A stretch of 5,567 nucleotides of DNA from an uncultured Porphyromonadaceae bacterium (GCA_947178655.1 CAMWZB010000077.1:1-5567), one strand, 5' to 3'; shown: positions 1 to 5,567, counted from the stretch's first letter. Notes: a model not told the origin generated them from the sequence alone. Translations and numbers: made by a program.

Positions 1-9
1 AATGAAGAT

Positions 10-669
10 ATGGCCGAAATCTGGTCTATCCTCTCATCCGACGAAAAGCGCGTCGTCACGGATAATCTTGAGATACATTCTTTCAAGAAGAATCAGCTCA
101 TCTATGCCGAAGGCGATGAGCCTGAGTTTCTGTGGGTTCTTCTCAAGGGCAAGGTGAAGAAGATAAAGGAGGGTGTTGGAGGCCGAGTGCAGATACTTCG
201 GCTGATACGTCCGGTGCAATACTTCGGCTATCGTGCGTTCTTTGCCGGCGAGCCTTACGTGTCGAGTGCGGCAGCGTTCGAGCCGTCGACACTTGGAGCG
301 GTGCCGCTGCACATAGTGCGCGATCTGATTCAGAACAATATGAGGCTGGCCTGGTTCTTCATACACGAGCTTTCGCGTAATCTCGGCGGCTCAGATACGA
401 AAATCGTGAATCTGACCCAGAAGCATATCCGCGGGCGTCTGGCCGAGGCTCTGGTGGTGCTTGCCGACAACTACGGATACGAGGATGACAACTGCACTCT
501 GAAGATATATATGTCGCGCGAGGATCTGGCGAACCTTTCGAACATGACCACGTCGAACGCTATCCGCACACTGACGACGTTCGTCAATGAGCGTCTTCTG
601 ATAGTCGACGGGCGACGCATCAAGATTATCAACGAATCGCAGCTGAGGAAGATTTCGAAGTTCGGTTAA
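10..669 (+). CDS. Crp/Fnr-family transcriptional regulator, 5' end possibly outside the window
   Basis: This is a cytoplasmic DNA-binding regulator of the Crp/Fnr superfamily. Residues about 5-105 look like the cyclic-nucleotide-binding-type beta roll (KKNQLIYAEGDEPEFLWVLLKG near 26-47 is a typical opening, followed by KVKKIKEGVGGR). A dimerisation helix follows at about 105-145 (ending QKHIRGRLAEAL). The C-terminal winged helix-turn-helix covers about 168-205, with SREDLANLSNMTTSNAIRTL as its core. The Arg-Ser-Ala cAMP-contact signature of E. coli CRP is not seen at the corresponding FFAGEPYVSSAAA segment, so cAMP is unlikely to be the ligand; the effector is unknown. The ATG at 10 is the first in-frame start visible, but the frame stays open to base 1 (codons N-E-D), so the true start may lie upstream. 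It converges on the DUF4465 gene. Family assignment is strong; target genes are unknown. Confidence 0.9.
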   Translation: MAEIWSILSSDEKRVVTDNLEIHSFKKNQLIYAEGDEPEFLWVLLKGKVKKIKEGVGGRVQILRLIRPVQYFGYRAFFAGEPYVSSAAAFEPSTLGAVPLHIVRDLIQNNMRLAWFFIHELSRNLGGSDTKIVNLTQKHIRGRLAEALVVLADNYGYEDDNCTLKIYMSREDLANLSNMTTSNAIRTLTTFVNERLLIVDGRRIKIINESQLRKISKFG

Positions 670-684
670 GAGCTTGGCTATATG

Positions 685-740
685 TCCCCAAAACAACATC
701 CCCCGCGAGATTCATTTCGCGGGGGATGTTGTTTTGGGGG
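685..740. terminator. Long hairpin between convergent genes, probable bidirectional terminator
   Basis: The arms 686-708 and 717-739 are perfect 23-bp reverse complements. The inner bases add a G-U and an A-U pair, leaving a TTCA tetraloop (711-714). The stem carries an AAAA run near its 5' foot and a TTTT run in its 3' arm. It lies 16 nt after the regulator's stop codon and 12 nt beyond the stop of the convergent secreted-protein gene, so it can serve both transcripts. Neither strand has a clean U tract outside the stem, so it may act as a transcript-end stabiliser as well as a terminator. Confidence 0.8.
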
Positions 741-751
741 CGGCCGATAAA

Positions 752-1765
752 TCAGCGGGCAATCTTGAGGACGGCGTCATCGGCCTTGACTACGTACACG
801 CCTGCTCCGAGCCGGTCGATGGAGAATGTGGCGTCGGTCGAGCTCATGACCATGTGTCCGGCGGTGTCGTACACGGCAGCGAAGGATGCGCCGGCTACGC
901 TGACGGTGTGGGCTGCGCGGTCATAGCTGAGGGCTGCGCGCTGGGTGCGGAGTGCTTCGACAGAAGCGCCTTCGGCAGGTTTTACCATGAGTTTGTCGAG
1001 GCAGAAGTATCCGGGGGTGTTCATGCCCCAGGCTCCGGTGTCGGTACTGTCGAGGGTGAAGTAGAGTTCGTTGACGGTGCCGAGTGACGTGAGGTCGACG
1101 TACATCCATCCGCTTGCGATGGTTATGCAGCCGTTGTTGACGGAAGCGAGCGATACTTCTACGGTTTTCTCAGTCTCGTCAGGAGCTACGCCGTGGACGG
1201 TGAGTGTGAATTTGTCGCCCTGGGTGAAGCGCCTTGAGAATGCGTCGCCGAAAGTCACGCTGTTGTATACGTAGGTGTTGAGGTTGACGTATACGCCTAC
1301 GGGGTCGTAGTCCTTGCCGTCGTTGAATACCATGTCGACAGGCCGCTGAGCGGAGTATGGGCTGTAATAAGCTACCAGGTATGGCATATCGGCGCTGACT
1401 TCGGGAGCTCCGGCTTCGTTGAATTTGATGGCGCCGTTGCCGTCGAGAGCTATACCGCCCTCGGCCATGTTGCTGTACTGGTATGTTATGTAGTTGTCGC
1501 GGGGCGAGTTGTCGGCGGAGTTGGAGGCGGTGAATCCCCACCATGTGTCGTAGTCTTCGATAGCTCCGTGGATGAATGCGAAGCACTGGCTTTCGATGAT
1601 GAGCTCGTCTTCGCTGAAAGTCTTGTCCCAGGCTCCTGTCTGCTGGTTGAATTCGAGCGGAGTAGTGGACTTGCTCAGGTCGAGAATGACGACACCGTCG
1701 GCATTCTGAGCCGCAGCTGCGGCTGTGGCCATCATGGCGATGGCAAAGATGTTGAGTTTCTTCAT
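752..1765 (-). CDS. Secreted DUF4465-type protein with T9SS-like C-terminal sorting domain, riboswitch-controlled
   Basis: The 337-aa product begins with a classical signal peptide (MKKLNIFAIAMMATAAAAA, probable cleavage after Ala19) and has no lipobox cysteine. Residues about 70-262 resemble the DUF4465 family: a WWGFTASN segment near 75-82, NYITYQYS near 91-98, GVYVNLNTYVYNSVTFGDAF near 157-176, and a closing DSTDTGAWGMNTPGYFCLD near 239-257. The last about 65 residues (LSYDRAAHTVSV to GAGVYVVKADDAVLKIAR) look like a type A T9SS C-terminal sorting domain, implying export across the outer membrane and surface attachment or release. The gene is alone behind a cobalamin riboswitch and intrinsic terminator, so I infer a role in capture or handling of cobalamin or a related corrinoid, repressed when B12 is plentiful. 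Start ATG follows an A/T-rich stretch without a Shine-Dalgarno, normal for this phylum. The biochemical function is not shown by the sequence. Surface B12-binding lipoproteins (BtuG, BtuH) are known in Bacteroides; relation to them is untested here. Confidence 0.85.
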   Translation of the reverse strand: MKKLNIFAIAMMATAAAAAQNADGVVILDLSKSTTPLEFNQQTGAWDKTFSEDELIIESQCFAFIHGAIEDYDTWWGFTASNSADNSPRDNYITYQYSNMAEGGIALDGNGAIKFNEAGAPEVSADMPYLVAYYSPYSAQRPVDMVFNDGKDYDPVGVYVNLNTYVYNSVTFGDAFSRRFTQGDKFTLTVHGVAPDETEKTVEVSLASVNNGCITIASGWMYVDLTSLGTVNELYFTLDSTDTGAWGMNTPGYFCLDKLMVKPAEGASVEALRTQRAALSYDRAAHTVSVAGASFAAVYDTAGHMVMSSTDATFSIDRLGAGVYVVKADDAVLKIAR

Positions 1766-1813
1766 AGAGAATGAATATGGTTGGTTTGTTCAGTGCTGTC
1801 TCTGAGCGGGTAT

Positions 1814-1849
1814 AAGAAAAGCCCGCCGTTGCCAAAAGGCACGACGGGC
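1814..1849 (-). terminator. Intrinsic terminator in the riboswitch expression platform
   Basis: Read on the minus strand, GCCCGTCGTGCC (1849-1838), a TTTT loop (1837-1834) and GGCAACGGCGGGC (1833-1821) form a 12-bp stem with one bulged A and one G-U pair. It is followed at once by TTTTCTT (1820-1814). This is a textbook Rho-independent terminator, but it lies upstream of the start codon (48 nt before the ATG at 1765) and downstream of the cobalamin aptamer. It is therefore best read as the attenuator through which the riboswitch stops transcription before the secreted-protein gene. Confidence 0.88.
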
Positions 1850-1868
1850 GTATGAGAATATCGAATAC

Positions 1869-1919
1869 GACCGGACGCTCCGGTCTGCACGCATGAGAGT
1901 GGTTCGGTATCTTCAGACC
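1869..1919 (-). promoter_or_regulatory. Expression-platform hairpins including a probable L13 kissing loop
   Basis: On the minus strand GGTCTG (1919-1914) can pair with CAGACC (1887-1882). Directly stacked inside it, CAC (1901-1899) pairs with GTG (1890-1888), displaying a loop with TCTCA (1898-1894). That loop is the exact complement of TGAGA in the aptamer's L5 loop (2070-2066), as expected for the L5-L13 pseudoknot of cobalamin riboswitches. The CAGACC arm shares bases with a second perfect 7-bp hairpin, GACCGGA/TCCGGTC (1885-1869), so the two cannot both form fully. This is a plausible switching element between aptamer and terminator; the pairings are my reading by eye, not a fold calculation. 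Confidence 0.6.
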
Positions 1920-1948
1920 CATAATCCCGCAGGCCGTTCGGAAATTCT

Positions 1949-2098
1949 GGACTCAGCCCGGTATTCTGACTTGTTCCAACCGTCGGCGCCTTCTCATCCC
2001 TCGGGGACAATGGCATGATGCCGCGGTTTATCTCGGAACTTACAGCAGCGGGTACTGTCGCGGCATCTCACCGCGTTCCCGGAGCTACTTAATCCGGG
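1949..2098 (-). promoter_or_regulatory. Cobalamin riboswitch aptamer (AdoCbl/B12 family)
   Basis: On the minus strand the B12 box is clear: GGGAACGCGGTGAGATGCC runs straight into GCGACAGTACCCGCTGCTG and TAAG (about 2081-2040). Further on are GCCATTG with GGGATGAGAAGG (the GCCACTG...GGGAAGG region, about 2014-1988) and AAGTCAGAATACCGGGCTGA (1972-1953), the conserved 3' element. CCCGG (2098-2094) pairs with CCGGG (1961-1957) to close the structure. P5 is CGCGG/CCGCG (2075-2059) with loop TGAGATG. The aptamer starts essentially at the predicted transcription start and sits upstream of the secreted-protein gene. Binding of cobalamin is expected to lower expression through the downstream terminator. 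Which corrinoid it prefers cannot be read directly. Confidence 0.93.
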
Positions 2099-2100
2099 GA

Positions 2101-2132
2101 CAAAGTTACGTAATATTTTTTTAGTGTCCAAA
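2101..2132 (-). promoter_or_regulatory. Bacteroidetes-type promoter for the riboswitch leader
   Basis: On the minus strand a -33 element TTTG (2132-2129) and a -7 element TAACTTTG (2108-2101) are separated by 20 bp, matching the Bacteroidetes primary sigma factor consensus TTTG-N19 to 21-TAnnTTTG. The implied start site, about 2096-2098, coincides with the first paired base of the cobalamin aptamer, which supports the assignment. Confidence 0.85.
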
Positions 2133-2227
2133 TGCCCGGTCATTAAAGGACGCTCCGGCACGTCGGTGATGCCGAAAAAGCGGCTGTTGTCGCGTGCTGT
2201 CGGGCGATTTGGCTCGAAAATACCTAA

Positions 2228-2294
2228 ATTAGACGAAAAACGGTTTGTGTATGTCTTTAAAAAAAAGTAACTTTGCAGAAGTCTAACGTCTAAT
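2228..2294. repeat. 8-bp inverted repeat bracketing the gal promoter, candidate operator
   Basis: ATTAGACG (2228-2235) and its exact reverse complement CGTCTAAT (2287-2294) lie on either side of the galK promoter. A further copy of the core GTCTAA sits at 2281-2286, in tandem with the second arm. One arm is just upstream of the -33 box and the other is just downstream of the start site. The geometry fits operator half-sites for a dimeric or looping regulator of the gal genes, but the match is short and chance cannot be excluded. No regulator gene for it is recognisable in the window. Confidence 0.35.
2244..2275 (+). promoter_or_regulatory. Bacteroidetes-type promoter of the galK transcript
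   Basis: The -33 element TTTG (2244-2247) and -7 element TAACTTTG (2268-2275) are 20 bp apart, the same boxes and spacing as the divergent promoter at 2101-2132. The predicted start lies near 2280, giving a short leader of about 30 nt. The leader has an A-rich stretch (about 2297-2303) before the galK ATG and no Shine-Dalgarno. Confidence 0.88.
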
Positions 2295-2309
2295 ACTAAA
2301 AAACCTTTA

Positions 2310-3458
2310 ATGGAACTCAAACAGAAAATCAATTCCGTATTCGCCGAACGTTTTGGCGGTAACGGCACACTCTATGCTTCGGCCGGACGCATCAATCTCA
2401 TCGGCGAACACACCGATTATAACGGCGGCTTCGTATTCCCGGGCGCTATTGATAAAGTCATCATGGCGGAAATCCGTCCCAACGGCACCGATAAGGTTCG
2501 CGTGTACTCGATCGACATCGACGACTACGCAGAGTTCGGACTGAACGAAGCCGATGCTCCCGAGCAGTCGTGGGCACGCTATATCTTCGGCGTCTGCCGC
2601 GAAATCATCAAGCGCGGCGGCAAGGTTGAAGGCTTCGACGCAGTGTTCGCAGGCAATGTGCCTCTGGGTGCCGGTCTGAGCTCGTCGGCCGCTCTCGAAT
2701 CGTGCTTCGCATTCGCGCTGAACGATATGTTCAACGACAACTCTATCGACAAGTTCGAGCTTGCCCGCATCGGCCAGTCGACCGAGCACAACTACTGCGG
2801 CGTGAACTGCGGCATCATGGACCAGTTCGCCAGCGTCTTCGGCAAGAAGGACCATCTGATGCGTCTGGACTGCCGTTCGATGGAATTCGAGTACTATCCG
2901 TTCAGCCCGAAAGATCACGTGCTCGTGCTGATTGACTCGCGCGTCAAGCACGAACTGGCTGACTCGCCCTACAACAAGCGCCGTGCATCGTGCGAGCGCG
3001 TGGCCAAGCGCCTCGGAATCGAGACTCTTCGCGACGCCACCATGGAGATGCTCGACGCAGTCAAGACTGACATCACCGCAGAGGACTACTTCCGCGCCAA
3101 GTTCGTCATCGAGGAGAAGGAGCGCGTGCTGGCCGTCTGCGACGCACTGAACCGCGGCGACTACGATACTGTGGGCCGCTGCATGTACGAGACACACGCC
3201 GGTCTGTCGAAGGACTATGAGGTGAGCTGCGAGGAACTCGACTTCCTCAATGACGTGGCCCGTGAGTGTGGCGTGACCGGCTCACGCATCATGGGCGGCG
3301 GTTTCGGCGGCTGCACCATCAACCTTGTGAAGAAAGATCTTCTTGACAGCTTTGTCGAGACAGCCAAGAAGCGCTTCAACGAGAAGTACGGACACGAACC
3401 CAAAGTGTACGGCGTAATTATTTCGGACGGCGCCCATAAGGAGGCCGAAGCCGAATAA
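2310..3458 (+). CDS. galK: Galactokinase
   Basis: Cytoplasmic GHMP-family kinase that phosphorylates alpha-D-galactose with ATP to galactose-1-phosphate, the committing step of the Leloir pathway. The substrate-recognition signature GRINLIGEHTDYNGG is at residues 26-40. The ATP-binding GHMP motif PLGAGLSSSAALE is at 118-130. The segment CGVNCGIMDQFAS at 163-175 contains the expected catalytic base Asp171. The third motif GSRIMGGGFGGCT is at 324-336. At 382 aa it matches the usual length, so it appears complete. The residue before the first motif is Ala25, where family members usually have Pro; this seems a minor change. The ATG at 2310 lies about 30 nt after the predicted transcription start, with no competing upstream start. 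It leads the galK-galE-galM cluster and is divergent from the riboswitch-controlled gene. Confidence 0.97.
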   Translation: MELKQKINSVFAERFGGNGTLYASAGRINLIGEHTDYNGGFVFPGAIDKVIMAEIRPNGTDKVRVYSIDIDDYAEFGLNEADAPEQSWARYIFGVCREIIKRGGKVEGFDAVFAGNVPLGAGLSSSAALESCFAFALNDMFNDNSIDKFELARIGQSTEHNYCGVNCGIMDQFASVFGKKDHLMRLDCRSMEFEYYPFSPKDHVLVLIDSRVKHELADSPYNKRRASCERVAKRLGIETLRDATMEMLDAVKTDITAEDYFRAKFVIEEKERVLAVCDALNRGDYDTVGRCMYETHAGLSKDYEVSCEELDFLNDVARECGVTGSRIMGGGFGGCTINLVKKDLLDSFVETAKKRFNEKYGHEPKVYGVIISDGAHKEAEAE

Positions 3459-3515
3459 GAAAAAAAGACACACGGGAGCAGGGTCGGAACGACGACCGAC
3501 TGCTCCCGGTTGTCT
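3459..3515. terminator. Strong hairpin after galK; terminator-like on the minus strand
   Basis: CGGGAGCAG (3473-3481) pairs with CTGCTCCCG (3500-3508). An inner GGTCG/CGACC stem (3482-3486 with 3493-3497) closes the GAACGA loop, with GA bulged at 3498-3499. AGACA/TGTCT (3466-3470 with 3511-3515) extends the base past a 2x2 internal loop. A run of eight A (3459-3466) precedes it, so on the minus strand the hairpin is followed by a U tract. On the plus strand there is no U tract, so galK transcripts may be only partly terminated or trimmed back to the hairpin. Confidence 0.65.
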
Positions 3516-3619
3516 GTCAGTGCGGCGATGTCGCACAACGTACTATACTGATCGACTCTATCCAGACCACACTCTCCCAAAAACCGCATCGAGAATATAA
3601 ACTCTATATATTATATAAG
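3516..3619 (+). other. galE leader region with small hairpin, no recognisable promoter
   Basis: A 7-bp stem with a GAT loop occurs at 3520-3536 (GTGCGGC with GTCGCAC, one G-U pair). The last 30 bases before galE are very A/T-rich (TATA-type repeats at 3595-3618). I found no TTTG/TAnnTTTG pair here, so galE may depend on read-through from the galK promoter or on a promoter that departs from the consensus. Confidence 0.4.
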
Positions 3620-4654
3620 GTGAACAAATATAAAGATACAGTACTGGTATCCGGCGGCGCCGGATATATCGGTACGCACACAGCCGTGGCTCTCATCGAA
3701 GCCGGCTATGACGTGGTGATTATCGACAACTTCTCCAATTCGGAGCCTGCCGCAGTCGAAGGCGTTGAAAAAATCGTGGGCCGCAAAGTCGCATTCGAAG
3801 AATGTGATACCTGCGATCTCGAAGCGCTTCGCGGAGTGTTCGAGCGCCACGAGTTCAGCACCGTGATTCATTTTGCCGCTTACAAAGCCGTAGGCGAATC
3901 GATGCACGAACCTCTCAAGTATTATCAGAACAATCTGGTGTCGTATATGAACATCCTCCAGCTGATGAAGGAGTTCAAGCGTCCGAACGTACTCTTTTCG
4001 TCGTCGGCCACTGTCTATGGCGATGCCGAGACTCTTCCCGTGACCGAGCAGACTCCGCGCCAGCCGGCCACGTCGCCTTACGGCAACACCAAGCAGATCG
4101 CCGAGGATATCCTCCGTGACTGCTGCCGTGCCTATGAAGGCTTCCGCGGTATAGCGCTCCGCTACTTCAATCCCATCGGCGCACACGAAAGCTCACTCAT
4201 CGGCGAGCTTCCCCGCGGTGTGCCCAACAACCTCATACCCTTCATCACCCAGACTGCGGCAGGTGTGCGCGAATGTCTGTCGGTATTCGGCAATGACTAT
4301 CCCACCGAGGACGGTACCTGCCTGCGCGACTACATCGACGTGCTCGACCTCGCCAAGGCTCATGTGGCAGCTGTTGACCGCATGGTCGACGGCAAGATGA
4401 AGGAGAAATACGAGATTTTCAACGTCGGCACGGGCCGTCCCGTTTCGGTGCTCGAACTTCTCAACCGCTTCATGGCCGCCAACGGCGTTGACGTGCCCTT
4501 CAAAATCGCTCCCCGTCGCGACGGCGACGTGCCTGCTGTCTGGGCTGATACCGCTCTTGCCAACGAAGAGCTCGGCTGGAAGGCTGAACGTGACCTCGAC
4601 GACACGCTCCGCGCTTCATGGAACTGGGAGAAACGCGTACGCGGCATCAAATAA
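3620..4654 (+). CDS. galE: UDP-glucose 4-epimerase
   Basis: Cytoplasmic NAD-dependent epimerase of the extended short-chain dehydrogenase family, interconverting UDP-galactose and UDP-glucose. The Rossmann glycine motif GGAGYIG is at residues 12-18. SSSATVYG at 127-134 provides the catalytic Ser129. SPYGNTK holds the catalytic pair Tyr154 and Lys158. RDYIDVLDLAKAH and NVGTGRPVSVLEL are typical C-terminal family segments. At 344 aa it is normal length. The start is a GTG at 3620; no in-frame ATG upstream gives a better start, and the A/T-rich sequence before it fits phylum practice. In the segment PAVWAD (305-310), Val307 occupies the position of E. coli Tyr299 and human Cys307. The small residue could allow N-acetylated UDP-sugars as well (inference). 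It follows galK by 161 nt and precedes galM by 11 nt. Confidence 0.96.
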   Translation: MNKYKDTVLVSGGAGYIGTHTAVALIEAGYDVVIIDNFSNSEPAAVEGVEKIVGRKVAFEECDTCDLEALRGVFERHEFSTVIHFAAYKAVGESMHEPLKYYQNNLVSYMNILQLMKEFKRPNVLFSSSATVYGDAETLPVTEQTPRQPATSPYGNTKQIAEDILRDCCRAYEGFRGIALRYFNPIGAHESSLIGELPRGVPNNLIPFITQTAAGVRECLSVFGNDYPTEDGTCLRDYIDVLDLAKAHVAAVDRMVDGKMKEKYEIFNVGTGRPVSVLELLNRFMAANGVDVPFKIAPRRDGDVPAVWADTALANEELGWKAERDLDDTLRASWNWEKRVRGIK

Positions 4655-4665
4655 AGTCTGCCGCT

Positions 4666-5567
4666 ATGCTCACCTCAAAGAAATATCCGTCGGCCAAGGG
4701 TGAAATCACTCTTGTGACCGTCACAAACGCATCCGGCGCATCAGTGGTGCTGAGCACTCTCGGTGCAGGTATCGTGGCCGTGAATGTCCCCGACCGTACG
4801 GGACGCCTCGACGATGTGGTGCTCGGCTATGCCGACCCTGCCGACTACATAGGTGACGGTCCCTGCGCCGGCAAGGTGCCCGGACGATATGCCAACCGCA
4901 TAGCGCGCGGCGACCTCCGCATAGGCGATGCCGCATATCAGCTTGAAATCAACAACGGACCCAATGCCCTGCACGGCGGCAGCGAGGGTTTCCAGAATCA
5001 GAACTGGGAGCTGGTGAGCTGTGAAGACAACCGTGTGGTGATGCAGTACACGGCCGCCGACGGTGAAGCGTCGTATCCCGGCAAACTCACTGCCCGCGCC
5101 ACATATGAGTGGACCGATGCCAACGAGCTCAGGCTGACTCTTGAGGCTGTGACAGACGCCACCACTGTGGTGAACCTCACCAACCACGCCTATTGGAATC
5201 TGGCAGGTCACAATGCCGGCAGTGTGCTTGACGAGAAGCTGCAGCTCTTCGCCTCGCACTATCTTCCTACCGATGACACCCTCATCCCCGAGGGCGTGCT
5301 CGTGCCTGTGGCAGGCTCGCCGATGGACTTCACTACGGCCAAGGCTCTTGGCGAGGAAATCAAGGTGGAATTCCCTGCGCTGGTCTACGGCAAGGGTTAT
5401 GACAACTGCTGGGCCATCGACGGCTACGAACCGGGCAAGATGCAGACTGCCGCCATACTTACCGATGACGCTACCGGTCGCCGCCTGACTGTGGACACCG
5501 ACCAGCCCGGCGTGCAGGTGTACACCGGCAACTGGCTCACAGGATGTCCGGCCAATAAGTGCGGCAG
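4666..5567 (+). CDS. galM: Galactose mutarotase (aldose 1-epimerase), 3' end cut by the window
   Basis: This open frame begins at ATG 4666 and runs off the end of the window after 300 codons with no stop. It encodes a GalM-family mutarotase, which interconverts beta- and alpha-D-galactose so that galactokinase gets its alpha substrate. Family landmarks are GRYANRIARG (73-82), NALHGG with His103 (100-105), TNHAYWNL with the catalytic His174 (172-179), GYDNCW with Asp246 (244-249) and QPGVQVYTGNWL (280-291). The catalytic glutamate, which normally lies shortly after this last segment, would fall outside the window. No signal peptide is seen, so it should be cytoplasmic, unlike some secreted relatives in this phylum. 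The 11-nt gap to galE strongly suggests co-transcription. Confidence 0.95.
   Translation, partial: MLTSKKYPSAKGEITLVTVTNASGASVVLSTLGAGIVAVNVPDRTGRLDDVVLGYADPADYIGDGPCAGKVPGRYANRIARGDLRIGDAAYQLEINNGPNALHGGSEGFQNQNWELVSCEDNRVVMQYTAADGEASYPGKLTARATYEWTDANELRLTLEAVTDATTVVNLTNHAYWNLAGHNAGSVLDEKLQLFASHYLPTDDTLIPEGVLVPVAGSPMDFTTAKALGEEIKVEFPALVYGKGYDNCWAIDGYEPGKMQTAAILTDDATGRRLTVDTDQPGVQVYTGNWLTGCPANKCG

Noticed and set aside
674..1087. Plus-strand 137-codon open frame opposite the 3' part of the DUF4465 gene
   Set aside because: Gly/Val/Glu-rich antisense shadow that starts next to the terminator hairpin, with no promoter or family likeness.
1179..1922. 247-codon minus-strand open frame overlapping the DUF4465 gene and its leader
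   Set aside because: It overlaps the secreted protein gene in another frame, reads as Arg/His/Ser-rich low-complexity sequence, and would run through the riboswitch terminator.
2228..2294. Possible phase-variable invertible gal promoter
   Set aside because: The inverted repeats are only 8 bp, shorter than typical Bacteroidales invertible-promoter arms, and there is no recombinase gene nearby; an operator is more likely.
1762..2368. Two minus-strand open frames (84 and 124 codons) across the leader and promoter region
   Set aside because: They lie over the cobalamin aptamer, terminator and both promoters; the RNA structure explains this sequence better than a protein.
2307..3197. Long 296-codon open frame on the minus strand opposite galK
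   Set aside because: It is the antisense shadow of a clearly conserved galactokinase; its translation is a compositionally biased string with no recognisable domain, as expected from GC-rich codon use.
3611..4186. 191-codon minus-strand open frame opposite galE
   Set aside because: Antisense shadow of galE; no independent start signals and no domain seen.

Overview
The window looks like chromosomal DNA from a Bacteroidales bacterium, most likely a gut Muribaculaceae-type organism. Three things suggest this. Two promoters have the Bacteroidetes form (TTTG, 20 bp, TAACTTTG). Shine-Dalgarno sites are absent. One secreted protein ends in a type IX secretion (T9SS)-like sorting domain, and the base composition is moderately GC-rich. 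The family assignment is inference; the phylum is well supported.

Layout. A Crp/Fnr-family regulator (10-669, +) runs convergently into a secreted DUF4465-type protein gene (752-1765, -). A very long, almost perfect hairpin (686-739) sits between their stop codons. The secreted protein gene has a long leader on the minus strand. It starts at a promoter (2101-2132) and contains a cobalamin riboswitch aptamer (1949-2098), a probable L13 kissing hairpin and an intrinsic terminator (1814-1849). The protein is therefore probably a B12-repressed, exported cobalamin-related factor.

Divergent from this, a second promoter (2244-2275, +) drives a Leloir-pathway galactose cluster: galK (2310-3458), galE (3620-4654) and galM (4666 to beyond the window end). 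GalM interconverts the anomers of galactose, GalK phosphorylates alpha-galactose to galactose-1-phosphate, and GalE regenerates UDP-glucose from UDP-galactose. The uridylyltransferase and the transporter are not in the window. A stable hairpin separates galK from galE, while galE and galM are only 11 nt apart. An 8-bp inverted repeat brackets the gal promoter and may be an operator.

The most interesting parts are the riboswitch-controlled secreted protein and its switching leader, the putative gal operator, and the small residue at the substrate-gating position of GalE. I see no mobile element, CRISPR array, tRNA or rRNA. The only stretch over 300 bases without a gene is 1766-2309, which is largely accounted for by the riboswitch leader and the two divergent promoters; 2133-2243 holds nothing I can name.
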